NCBI RefSeq assembly: GCF_014652355.1
Contig: NZ_BMYQ01000007.1
Span: forward strand, 62,001-126,000
Reading direction: 5' to 3'
From: Gemmobacter lanyuensis
GTDB lineage: Bacteria > Pseudomonadota > Alphaproteobacteria > Rhodobacterales > Rhodobacteraceae
Length of the DNA: 64,000 nucleotides
A program made the position numbers and the translations under genes. Shown one piece after another: positions 8,247 to 16,161 of this stretch (within the stretch, counting starts at the first letter, position 1; every line of letters starts with the position of its first letter). Under the pieces are notes generated by a model, which was not told where the DNA came from, ran no database searches, and was given only the letters and a program-made list of their open reading frames with translations.

Positions 8247-9608
8247 TTAGGCGAGGCCCGCAAAGTGGAGGACCACGCCCAGTGCCGCCGCACCGGCCAA
8301 CACCTTGGCCATACCCAGCCCAAGTCGGAATACCGCGATCAACGCGAGCGCCGACAGGCCCGCAGCCACCCAATCGATCGAGCCGGGAACAGGCAGGTCC
8401 AGCGCGAAGGGCCCCCATTCGAGCCGCATCACGCTACGCCAGATCACATGAAGCGCAAACCAGATCGAAAGGTTGAGGATCACACCGACCACCGCTGCTG
8501 TCACTGCCGACAGGGCCGCTGAAAGGGCGCGGTTTTCGCGCAGCCCTTCCATGAAGGGGGCGCCGAGGAAAATCCAGGCAAAACAAGGCGCAAAGGTGAC
8601 CCACGTTGTCAGCAGCCCGCCTGCAGTGCCGGCGAGCAACGGCATGGCCCAGCCCGCCTCGCGCAGGGCGCCCATGAAGCCCACGAATTGCAGCACCATG
8701 ATCAGCGGCCCCGGCGTGGTTTCCGCCATCCCCAGACCATCCAGCATTTCACCCGGCTTGAGCCAGCCATAGGTGCCCACCGCCTCTTGCGCGACCCAGG
8801 CCAGCACCGCATAGGCACCCCCAAAGGTCAGCACCGCCAGCTTCGAGAAATAGGTCGCGATGTCGGTAAAAACACTGCCCGGCGCCAGAAGGACAAGCGC
8901 CCCGACCGGCAAAAGCCACAGGATCAACGCCACCAGCCCCGCCTGGATCGCGCCACGCCGGGCCGAAGGGGGAAGGGCAACCTCGGCTCCCAAAAGCGTC
9001 TCTGCATCCGCCACATGCGCGCCGCCCGAGGGGCCATGACCGCCCCCCTTGAAGCCGGCCAGCCCCGCCTTGCCGCCAAACCAGCCGATCAGCGCCGCCC
9101 CGGCGACGATCAGCGGAAATGGCGCGCCAAAGGCAAAGATTGACACGAACGAGGCAGCCGCAATCCCGCGCATCACCCCGCTTTTCAGCGCCCGCCGCCC
9201 GACGCGCACCACAGCCTGCAAGACGATCGCCAGAACCGCCGCCTTCAGACCGAAGAACAAGGCCGAAACCACCGCCACATCACCGAAGAGGGCATAGAGC
9301 CAGCTCAGCCCCATGATCGCCACGACGCCGGGCAGGATGAACAGCCCCCCCGCGATCAGCGCCCCGCGCACTCCATGCATCAGCCAGCCGATATAGGTCG
9401 CCAGTTGCTGCGCCTCGGGGCCCGGTAGAAGCATGCAGAAATTCAGCGCATGCAGGAACCGCCCGTCCCCCAGCCATTTGCGTTCATCCACCAGAATGCG
9501 GTGCATGACCGCGATCTGCCCCGCAGGCCCGCCGAAAGACAATGCCGCAATGCGCGCCCAGACACGCGCCGCTTGCGCCAAGGTCGGAAAATCTTCATGT
9601 CGCGCCAT
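8247..9608 (-). CDS. chrA: Chromate transporter (CHR family, two-domain)
   Basis: Inner-membrane protein of 453 aa, the length of long-chain ChrA proteins built from two homologous CHR domains. The first domain opens with FGGPAGQIAVMHR and contains LPGPEAQQLATYIG. The second repeats the pattern as LTFGGAYAVLAWV and TPGPLIMVLQFVG, which are the CHR signature motifs. About ten hydrophobic segments are visible. ATG 9608 is preferred over a TTG two codons upstream. The family exports chromate, usually giving resistance; the gene is alone, with no chrB or chrF nearby. Confidence 0.9.
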   Translation of the reverse strand: MARHEDFPTLAQAARVWARIAALSFGGPAGQIAVMHRILVDERKWLGDGRFLHALNFCMLLPGPEAQQLATYIGWLMHGVRGALIAGGLFILPGVVAIMGLSWLYALFGDVAVVSALFFGLKAAVLAIVLQAVVRVGRRALKSGVMRGIAAASFVSIFAFGAPFPLIVAGAALIGWFGGKAGLAGFKGGGHGPSGGAHVADAETLLGAEVALPPSARRGAIQAGLVALILWLLPVGALVLLAPGSVFTDIATYFSKLAVLTFGGAYAVLAWVAQEAVGTYGWLKPGEMLDGLGMAETTPGPLIMVLQFVGFMGALREAGWAMPLLAGTAGGLLTTWVTFAPCFAWIFLGAPFMEGLRENRALSAALSAVTAAVVGVILNLSIWFALHVIWRSVMRLEWGPFALDLPVPGSIDWVAAGLSALALIAVFRLGLGMAKVLAGAAALGVVLHFAGLA

Positions 9609-9757
9609 GACCAAGCCCCCGTTTCACTGCGCGATGAGTTGCCTGCGCGGGGCGGCCTGTCAAGCACCGCGTCGCGCCGATCCCGCCATCGAAATTTGTC
9701 ATGCCCGGGTTTTGTGAAGGATGGGTTACCAGAGGGGCGAAATTTGCCCGGAAGGCC

Positions 9758-10708
9758 ATGATGACCCGCCCCTTTGCACCCCGCCTGCTCTGGCCCTTGC
9801 TGGCCACGGCACTGATCGTCAGCTGGAGTTCGGGCTTCATCGGGATCCGGCTTGCCAGCGAGGAGGCCGGCGTCATGCTGGTGCTGTTCTGGCGCACGCT
9901 GATGTCGGGGCTGCTGCTTTTGCCGCTGGCCCTGCTGCGGGGGCCACGGCTGACGGTGCGGGTAGTGGCCGAGCAGATGGTCTTTGGCGTGATGGTGGTG
10001 TTTCTCTACCTCGGGGGCTTTGCACTGGCCATCGGGCAGCGCGTGCCCACGGGGCTTGTCGCGCTGATCTCGGATCTGGTGCCCCTGGCGATTGCGGCGC
10101 TGTCGCAGCCCTTGCTGGGCGAAAGGCTGCGCGGGCGACAGTGGCTCGGCACGGGGATCGGCGTGGCCGGCGTGCTGATTGTGTCGCAAGACAGCCTGCG
10201 TCTGGGTCATGCGCCGCTCTGGGCCTATGGGGTGACGGTGGCGGCAATGCTGGTCTTTGCGCTGGCCACCGTGCTGCAAAAGCGGAGGGGGATGCTGCAG
10301 CTGCCGGTTTATCAGACGCTCTGCATCCAAAGCCTGACGGGCGCCGCGCTTTTCGGGCTTGCCGCCCTGGCCGAGGGCGACATCACCCCGCCCGCCACCC
10401 CCGGTTTCCTGCTGGGCGTCGGGTGGCTGGTGATCTTTTCGACCTTTTTTTGCTACAGCATCTATTACATCGCGCTGCGCCTTTATCCTGCAGCGCAGGT
10501 CAGCAGCGTGATCTACCTCAGCCCGCCGGTCACGATGATCTGGGGTTGGCTGATGTTTGACGAGCCGCTGACCGGGCTCATGTTCCTCGGGCTGGCCGTC
10601 ACGCTGGTTGGCGTCTGGCTCACCAGCGCGCGCACCCTACCCCGCGCGACCAATCGCGGCCGCAATGCGCCGGATACCTTCGGGGATCAGGTCCGCCTCG
10701 ATGGATGA
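9758..10708 (+). CDS. EamA-family (DMT superfamily) transporter
   Basis: Ten-TM drug/metabolite transporter of about 316 aa, with two EamA halves (first begins with SWSSGFIGIRLASEE, second ends with YLSPPVTMIWGWLMFDEPLTG, a typical EamA finish). The tandem ATG codons 9758/9761 follow GGAAGG; 9761 has the better spacing. An ATG at 9701 is in frame but would add an unconserved-looking tail. The last 72 nt overlap the 3' end of the convergent MocR regulator gene. MocR genes often sit beside a transporter, so this could export an amine or amino acid related to the aminotransferase nearby. Confidence 0.87.
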   Translation: MMTRPFAPRLLWPLLATALIVSWSSGFIGIRLASEEAGVMLVLFWRTLMSGLLLLPLALLRGPRLTVRVVAEQMVFGVMVVFLYLGGFALAIGQRVPTGLVALISDLVPLAIAALSQPLLGERLRGRQWLGTGIGVAGVLIVSQDSLRLGHAPLWAYGVTVAAMLVFALATVLQKRRGMLQLPVYQTLCIQSLTGAALFGLAALAEGDITPPATPGFLLGVGWLVIFSTFFCYSIYYIALRLYPAAQVSSVIYLSPPVTMIWGWLMFDEPLTGLMFLGLAVTLVGVWLTSARTLPRATNRGRNAPDTFGDQVRLDG

Positions 10709-12100
10709 ATAGGCCAGGCGGAAATGGCGCGCGCCCTGATCGGGGCGGGCAAAGAAGGGCGGTCCGGGTTCGATCAGCACATCATCGGCGCGCAAGCCCT
10801 GGGCCAGATCGCGGCTGTCGATCCCTTCGGGCAGTTCGAGCCAGAAACTCGACCCGCCCGAGGCCCCCCCCGGCACCAGCGACAGGCCCTCGGCGGCAAG
10901 CGCCCGTTCCATGATCGCGCGGCGCTCGGCATAGGCGCGGCGCATCCGGTTCATCTGCGCGTCGTAGTGGCCCAGCGACAGAAAATAGGACAGCGTGCGC
11001 TGCACATGCCCCGGCGGATGGCGCAAGACCATGGCCCGCAGTGCCCGCGCCTCGGCGATAAAGGCGGGGTCTGCCACCATGTAGCCCAGCCGCAACCCCG
11101 GAAAGACGGATTTGGAAAACGAGCCGATGTAGACCACCGCCCCCGCCCGGTCGATGGCCTTCAGCGCGGGCGAGGCCGCACCCGAGAAGGACATCTCGAA
11201 TTCATAATCATCCTCGATGATCGCAAAGCCTTGCTGCATGGCGCGGTCCAGCAGGGCATGGCGGCGATCCAGCGGCATGGTGGAATTCGTCGGACACTGA
11301 TGGCTGGCCGTGGTGAAAACCGCCCCCAGCCCGGCAGGCAGGGCATCGGGTGGCAGGCCCTGGGCATCGACCGCAACGGGGCAGACCTCGGCCCCGGTCT
11401 GGGCAAGGATTTCGCGCAGGCCCGGGTAGCAGGGGTCTTCGATCGCGCAGCGCCCGCCCCGCCCCAGCAGGATTTCGGCCGCCAGCCACAGCCCGTTCTG
11501 CGCCCCCAGCGTCAGCAGCACCTCATCTCCCCGCGCGCGGATGCCGCGCCGGGGCAGGATCTGCCGGGTGATATACTCCACCAGCTCAGGGTCATCGGCG
11601 CCATATTGATCGCCGGTCAGTGCCGCGAAATCACGCCGCCCCAACGCCTGCACCGCGCATTGCCGCCAGGCCGCGTGATCGACCAGTGCCGGATCGGCCT
11701 GCCCATAGACAAAGGGAAAGCGGAAGCGCCGCCAGTCGCCCGCACGGTCGCGCCGCTGTGCCCGCGCATGTCGGCCGTCCAGATGGCGGGTCCAGTCGAA
11801 CCGGGCGGGGGTGCCCGACGCAGCTTCGGCAAGGGGGGGATGATCCACAGCCTCGGCGATGAAGGTGCCTTCCCGCCCACGGGCGGCCAGAAGGTTCGTC
11901 GCCACCAGTTCGGCATAGGCAAGGTTCACGGTCACCCGCGCCACGCCCAGATGCCCGGCCAGCACCCGGCTTGAGGGCAGACGCTCGCCCGGCCGGAACC
12001 GGCCTTCCAGCACGCCCGCAATGATCTGCTGGCGCAACTGCACCTGCAAGGGCAACCCCGCCCGGGGGTCGATGACAAAGATCTCGGGCGGGATCGACAT
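10637..12100 (-). CDS. MocR/GntR-family transcriptional regulator with aminotransferase domain (TauR-like)
   Basis: PLP-dependent regulator of 487 aa. The N-terminal GntR winged helix is at residues 10-80 (RLPSSRVLAGHLGVARVTVNLAYAEL, shown here by its ends RLPSS and VNLAYAEL). A fold-type I aminotransferase-like domain follows, with the PLP lysine in GSFSKSVFPGLRLGY near residue 315. Start at ATG 12100 has GGAG seven nt upstream; a TTG four codons earlier is an alternative. It lies 37 nt downstream of the Tpa-like aminotransferase on the same strand. TauR, the MocR regulator of taurine use in Rhodobacter, neighbours tpa, which supports the name, but taurine uptake and xsc are absent here. Confidence 0.88.
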   Translation of the reverse strand: MSIPPEIFVIDPRAGLPLQVQLRQQIIAGVLEGRFRPGERLPSSRVLAGHLGVARVTVNLAYAELVATNLLAARGREGTFIAEAVDHPPLAEAASGTPARFDWTRHLDGRHARAQRRDRAGDWRRFRFPFVYGQADPALVDHAAWRQCAVQALGRRDFAALTGDQYGADDPELVEYITRQILPRRGIRARGDEVLLTLGAQNGLWLAAEILLGRGGRCAIEDPCYPGLREILAQTGAEVCPVAVDAQGLPPDALPAGLGAVFTTASHQCPTNSTMPLDRRHALLDRAMQQGFAIIEDDYEFEMSFSGAASPALKAIDRAGAVVYIGSFSKSVFPGLRLGYMVADPAFIAEARALRAMVLRHPPGHVQRTLSYFLSLGHYDAQMNRMRRAYAERRAIMERALAAEGLSLVPGGASGGSSFWLELPEGIDSRDLAQGLRADDVLIEPGPPFFARPDQGARHFRLAYSSIEADLIPEGIRRIAAAIGRAG

Positions 12101-12113
12101 TTCATGCTCCAAA

Positions 12114-12134
12114 GGGTGGCCGGGACGGCCACCC
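12114..12134 (-). terminator. Hairpin between aminotransferase and MocR genes
   Basis: Perfect 9-bp stem (GGGTGGCCG / CGGCCACCC) around a 3-nt loop. On the minus strand it follows the aminotransferase stop and is followed by TTTGGAG, the ribosome site of the MocR gene. It could attenuate readthrough into the regulator. Confidence 0.5.
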
Positions 12135-12137
12135 GGA

Positions 12138-13517
12138 TCAGCCGAAGACAGCCGTCAGCGCACCGTCAATCGCGGCGGTGATGGTGTCAATGTCCTGCGG
12201 CGTGGCGATCAGCGCGGGGCTGAGGCAGAGCGTGTTGTTCAGCCCCGGTATCGAGCGGTTGGTGACCCCGATGATGACGCCCCGCGCGCCTGCCTCGGCC
12301 ACCACGCGCTGCGCCAGCGCCTCGGCCACAGGTTCCTTGGTGGTGCGGTCGGCGACCAGTTCGGCCCCCTGGAACAGACCTAGCCCCCGCACGTCGCCGA
12401 TGACCTTGTGACGTTCAGCCAGTTCGCGCAGGTTCGCGGTCAGCCGTTCGCCCATGGCCGTGGTATTGGCCAGAAGGTTCTCATCCTCGATGATGCGCAT
12501 GTTTTCCAGCGCCGCCGCCGGGCCACCCGCGCAGCCCCCGAAGGTCGAGATGTCGCGGAAATAGGACAGCGGATCGGTCGGATCATCCTTGAAGAGGTTG
12601 AAGACCTCTTCCGTCGTCACGGTGCAGCTGATCGCGGCATAGCCCGAGGCCACGCCCTTGGCCATGGTGACGAAATCGGGCTTCACCCCGAATTGCTGAT
12701 AGCCGAACCAGGCGCCGGTGCGGCCCATGCCGCAGACGACCTCGTCAATATGCAGCAGGATGTCATATTTCTTGCAGATTTCCTGCACCCGCTCCCAATA
12801 GCCCTTGGGCGGCACGATCACGCCGCCACCCGCCGTGACGGGTTCGAGGCAGAGCAAGCCCACAGTATCCGGGCCTTCGCGCAGGATCACCTCTTCGATG
12901 GCATCAGCCGCGCGCTCGCCATAGTTTTCGACATCCCACTGTTTGCGATACTCAAGGCAATGGGGAACCTGCACGAAGCCGTCCGGGAAGGGCCCATAAA
13001 GCGCCGCCCGCTCCGGCTGACCGGCGGATGCGAGCGCGGCGATGGTGGTGCCGTGATAATCCCGCTCCCGATAGAGGATCTTCGATTTGCGGCCACCGTG
13101 ATGGCGGGCCGAGATCTGGCGCACCATCTTGAAGACCTTCTCATTCGCCTCGGACCCCGAGTTCGAATAATAGACGCGGGTCAGGCCCGGCATCTTCTCG
13201 ATCAGCCGTTCGGCAAAGAGCGAACCGGGGATCGAGCCTGCGCTTTGCGCGAAATAGTTCATGCGGATCAACTGATCGCGGACGGCGTTGGCGATGCTTT
13301 CACGGCCATAGCCCACGTTCACCGTCCAGACCCCGCCCGAGACGGCATCAAGAAACTTGCGCCCCGCCGCGTCCCAGACATGGATGCCCTTGCCTTCCAC
13401 GATGATGCGCGGATCGGCCGTTTCCAGCGCCTTGTGCTGCAGCAGATGGTGCCAGACATGCGCCTTGTCGGCGGCAATCACGGCGCTGATGTCATTGGGG
13501 GTCAGGTCGAGGGTCAT
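12138..13517 (-). CDS. tpa: Taurine--pyruvate aminotransferase-like class III aminotransferase
   Basis: Omega-amino-acid aminotransferase of 459 aa. Seen: the PLP lysine in FVTMAKGVASGY near residue 288, YSNSGSEANE near residue 118, HIDEVVCGMGRTG near residue 258. The N-terminus (NDISAVIAADKAHVWHHLLQ) and the segment DAVSGGVWTVNVGYGRE match my memory of rhodobacterial Tpa, which transfers the amino group of taurine to pyruvate giving sulfoacetaldehyde. No sulfoacetaldehyde acetyltransferase or tau transporter is in the window, so the substrate might be another omega-amine. Start at ATG 13517; the frame runs on upstream without support. It diverges from a LacI-family gene. Confidence 0.82.
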   Translation of the reverse strand: MTLDLTPNDISAVIAADKAHVWHHLLQHKALETADPRIIVEGKGIHVWDAAGRKFLDAVSGGVWTVNVGYGRESIANAVRDQLIRMNYFAQSAGSIPGSLFAERLIEKMPGLTRVYYSNSGSEANEKVFKMVRQISARHHGGRKSKILYRERDYHGTTIAALASAGQPERAALYGPFPDGFVQVPHCLEYRKQWDVENYGERAADAIEEVILREGPDTVGLLCLEPVTAGGGVIVPPKGYWERVQEICKKYDILLHIDEVVCGMGRTGAWFGYQQFGVKPDFVTMAKGVASGYAAISCTVTTEEVFNLFKDDPTDPLSYFRDISTFGGCAGGPAAALENMRIIEDENLLANTTAMGERLTANLRELAERHKVIGDVRGLGLFQGAELVADRTTKEPVAEALAQRVVAEAGARGVIIGVTNRSIPGLNNTLCLSPALIATPQDIDTITAAIDGALTAVFG

Positions 13518-13677
13518 GGCGGGCTCGCATCTGTTGGCGGAATTTGTGGCACCATCTCTCAGCCCTGCGCCGCGACATAGGGCCAGATCAGGCCATTCCA
13601 TAAGGCCAACACCCTTGCTTGCGGCAACCAGAGATCTGAGGCATTCTGAGCCAATCTCTCAAAATGAAGGGGCAGTC
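13518..13677. promoter_or_regulatory. Divergent promoter region, aminotransferase / LacI-family gene
   Basis: 160 bp between two divergent starts. It holds the direct repeat ATCTCTCA at 13554-13561 and 13654-13661, exactly 100 bp apart, an inverted GAGAT/ATCTC pair (13631-13635, 13654-13658) and CTGAG twice in tandem (13636-13640, 13646-13650). These are candidate operator parts for the LacI- or MocR-family regulators alongside. No clear -35/-10 was identified. Confidence 0.4.
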
Positions 13678-14673
13678 ATGCGGCGCGTCACGGTGGCAGA
13701 GATCATGCGCGAAACCGGCCTGTCGCGTGCGACGGTGGATCGGGTGCTGAACGGGCGCGGGCATGTCCATCCGCGCACCCGCGCTGCGGTGGAAGACACG
13801 CTTGCCCGCCTGGGACGCGGCGAAGCGCCGCCACCTGTGATCGCCGCCGATATCGCCCTCCGCGTCGGTCGGGGGATGATGGCGCAGATGCGAGACGCCT
13901 GGCAGGGCGCGGGGCTGACGGGGCGGTTTGAAGACCTGTATCTGGCCGACGAAGACCAGGTGCTGCGGCGTATCGAGGATCTGTGCCGCGATGCAAACCG
14001 CCCGTTGATCCTGACGGCCAAGAACTCGGACCGCCTGACCGATCTGCTGCGCGAGGCGCGGGGGCGGGGCAAGCGCATCATCGCTGCGGTTTCGGATCTG
14101 GCGCCCGAGGCGCGGGATGCCTTTGTCGGTATCGACAACCGCGCGGCGGGGCAGACAGCGGCCTTTCTGATCGGGCGCATGCTGGGGGATCGGCCCACCA
14201 CCGTGGGCGTCGTGTTGGGGAATATTGCATTTCGTTGCCACGAAGACCGCGAAATCGGCTTTCGTACCGCGCTGCGGGCACATTTCCCCAAGGTCGTTCT
14301 GGCAGGTGAGGCACAGGGCGAGGATAGCGCCGATCTGACCCGCAACGCCGTGCTCCAAATGCTCAAGGACCATCCTGCCCTTGGGGCGATCTACAATGTG
14401 GGCGGCGGAAATGTCGGGCTGTTGGATGCACTTGGTGAGGCTGGACGCGCGGGCGACATGCTGGTCATCGGGCATGAGGTAAATGCCGTCACCGCCCCAC
14501 TGCTGCGCGGTGGCGGACTGGATTTCGCCATCGCGGGCGACCCTGTCACCCTGCTGGCCGCGGCGCTGCGCCATGCCTTCCCGGAAGGCGCCGAGAACCT
14601 GAGGGAAATCGGGTTGCTCGACTTTGCCGTTTACACCCGCTTCAACCTGCCAGGTTTTGCCCACACGGCCTGA
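13678..14673 (+). CDS. LacI-family transcriptional regulator
   Basis: 331 aa. The N-terminal helix-turn-helix (VTVAEIMRETGLSRATVDRV in residues 4-23) and hinge are followed by a periplasmic-binding-like sensor domain (FVGIDNRAAGQTAAFLIG near residue 148). ATG 13678 follows AAGGGGCAG. The reading frame extends 107 codons upstream but into the divergent aminotransferase region, so that part is rejected. Sensor domains like this bind sugars or related small molecules. The likely targets are the genes downstream on the same strand (di-iron hydroxylase, sugar-binding protein, deoC, ALDH) or the divergent aminotransferase. Confidence 0.88.
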   Translation: MRRVTVAEIMRETGLSRATVDRVLNGRGHVHPRTRAAVEDTLARLGRGEAPPPVIAADIALRVGRGMMAQMRDAWQGAGLTGRFEDLYLADEDQVLRRIEDLCRDANRPLILTAKNSDRLTDLLREARGRGKRIIAAVSDLAPEARDAFVGIDNRAAGQTAAFLIGRMLGDRPTTVGVVLGNIAFRCHEDREIGFRTALRAHFPKVVLAGEAQGEDSADLTRNAVLQMLKDHPALGAIYNVGGGNVGLLDALGEAGRAGDMLVIGHEVNAVTAPLLRGGGLDFAIAGDPVTLLAAALRHAFPEGAENLREIGLLDFAVYTRFNLPGFAHTA

Positions 14674-15015
14674 CCCGCGCGAATCATGCGCCAGAGACCC
14701 GGGAGAGGCGGTGTTTCAGCATGCCTCAGCCTCCCCGGCCGCCCCAGTAAGCGCGATCTGATCGCTCACCTATCTGATACATTATGAGGCGACAATTTTG
14801 CATTATTGATGCAGAATGAAAATTCCACTTGCGCCAATATTGGAACATCTGCCACATCACCCTCAGACGGCGCTGCAGAGGCCACCCCGAACCTCGCGCA
14901 GCGGCAATGATCACAGCAAACCCGGCGCGACATCCGGGCAGACCAGCCCGGTCTGCCATGGCCCTGTCGCGCCAGCGGACGGCCTTCCTCCACGGAAGAG
15001 ACTCCCGCAACAGCC

Positions 15016-15039
15016 GACCGGGCGGGCAACCGCCCGGTC
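15016..15039 (+). promoter_or_regulatory. 10-bp hairpin with GCAA tetraloop upstream of hydroxylase start
   Basis: Stem GACCGGGCGG / CCGCCCGGTC closed by a GCAA (GNRA-type) loop, ending 22 nt before the AAAGGAGG ribosome site. The 3' arm is part of a tandem repeat whose second copy could pair with the same 5' arm, so two alternative folds are possible. Confidence 0.5.
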
Positions 15040-15063
15040 ATCCGAAAGCCCGGTCACCCGAAA
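15032..15063 (+). repeat. Tandem 16-bp repeat next to the ribosome site
   Basis: Two back-to-back copies of GCCCGGTCAYCCGAAA (15032-15047 and 15048-15063) differing at one base. The second copy runs directly into the Shine-Dalgarno AAAGGAGG (15061-15068). Confidence 0.7.
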
Positions 15064-15074
15064 GGAGGAGACGG

Positions 15075-16097
15075 ATGGATGATCTGAACTACGGAACGCG
15101 CGACAAACGCGGCAACTGGACGCCGAACGAGAAGCTGGTCCATGCGCCGCTGTTCGCCTTCCCGCCCAAACCGCTTGCCCTGCTGAAATGGCTGCCGAGC
15201 TATTTCCTGCCGTGGAACATCCTCTGGGCGCTGTCGGCGGTGGCCTGGTGGGCCTGGATCATCCCCGAAGCCGAGGTGATGCGGACGATCGGCTGGGGCT
15301 GGGTGCTTTGGCTTTTTGCCGCGAATTCCGTTGCCGTCTTCCTGTTCTACGGCGCCATCGAATTGCATCTCTATATCCGCCGCGCACAGGGCAACCGCTT
15401 CAAATACAATGCGAAATTTCCGGCCGAACACAAATCTTCGGCCTTCATGTTCCAAAGCCAGACTCTCGACAGCCTGATCCGCGCCTTTTGCTCGGGCGTG
15501 CCGATCTGGACCGCATGGGAGGTGCTGATCCTCTGGGCCTGGGCGAACGGCTACGGCCCCTGGGTCGGGCTTTACGACAATCCCTGGTACCTTCTTGCGG
15601 TCTGGCTGGCGCTGCCGGTCATTCATGAGGCGCATTTCTTCCTGATACACCGGCTGATCCACACGCCGTTCCTGTACAAATGGGTCCATTCGGTTCACCA
15701 CAACTCGGTCAACCCGTCGCCCTGGTCATCCCTGTCGATGCATCCGGTGGAACACCTGCTCTATTTTGCGACTGCCGCCTATCACTTCCTCATCCCGTCC
15801 CACCCGCTGCTTGCGATCTACCAGCTGCATTTTGCGGGCTTCGGCGCGGTGGTGGGCCATATCGGATTTGACAGGATCGAAGTGACCGAAGACCGCGCCG
15901 TCGAAAGCCACGCCTTCGCCCATTACCTGCATCATAAGTATTTCGAGGTGAACTACGGCGACGGCCTCATCCCGCTCGATAAGTGGTTCGGCACCTGGCA
16001 CGACGGATCGAAGGATGGCGATGCCCGGATGCAGGCGCGCTACGAAAAACGCAAAGCCAAGGCCAACGCCGCCAAGGCCAACGCCGCCAAGGCCTGA
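15075..16097 (+). CDS. Sterol desaturase/fatty-acid hydroxylase superfamily membrane protein
   Basis: Integral-membrane di-iron enzyme, 340 aa, starting at ATG 15075 behind AAAGGAGG. Three histidine clusters of the family are visible: HEAHFFLIHR (near residue 184), HSVHHNS (near residue 204) and AHYLHHKYFEVNYG (near residue 284). About five hydrophobic segments precede or surround them. Members hydroxylate or desaturate sterols, carotenoids or lipids using oxygen; the substrate here is unknown. The C-terminus is an Ala/Lys/Asn tail encoded by a short tandem repeat. A frame open further upstream, to 14829, is not supported. Confidence 0.87.
   Translation: MDDLNYGTRDKRGNWTPNEKLVHAPLFAFPPKPLALLKWLPSYFLPWNILWALSAVAWWAWIIPEAEVMRTIGWGWVLWLFAANSVAVFLFYGAIELHLYIRRAQGNRFKYNAKFPAEHKSSAFMFQSQTLDSLIRAFCSGVPIWTAWEVLILWAWANGYGPWVGLYDNPWYLLAVWLALPVIHEAHFFLIHRLIHTPFLYKWVHSVHHNSVNPSPWSSLSMHPVEHLLYFATAAYHFLIPSHPLLAIYQLHFAGFGAVVGHIGFDRIEVTEDRAVESHAFAHYLHHKYFEVNYGDGLIPLDKWFGTWHDGSKDGDARMQARYEKRKAKANAAKANAAKA
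16056..16097 (+). repeat. 15-bp coding tandem repeat at hydroxylase C-terminus
   Basis: The unit GCCAAGGCCAACGCC occurs twice perfectly (16056-16070, 16071-16085), and a third partial copy ends at the stop codon. It encodes AKANA units. Such an in-frame repeat can change length by slippage without breaking the gene. Confidence 0.8.
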
Positions 16098-16161
16098 CCC
16101 TTTCCCCCGCCGGGAGGGGCGGGGAACCAGAACCAAAACGCAAGATCACAGGGAGGAAACC

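Larger units (their letters stand above)
14674..15074 (+). promoter_or_regulatory. Long leader/promoter region of the di-iron hydroxylase gene
   Basis: 401 bp without a convincing gene. An imperfect GC hairpin at about 14701-14735 may end the LacI-family gene. An AT-richer part then holds two perfect small palindromes: GCGAT-CTG-ATCGC (14753-14765) and TGCAT-TATTG-ATGCA (14799-14813), good operator candidates. From 14820 to 15010 I see nothing recognisable. The last 60 bp carry a strong hairpin and a tandem repeat next to the ribosome site, listed separately. Confidence 0.45.

Noticed and set aside
14816-15082. Small open frame of 88 codons before the membrane hydroxylase gene
   Set aside because: Pro/Arg/Ser-rich low-complexity product, no ribosome site, and it runs through the hairpin and tandem repeat into the hydroxylase start.
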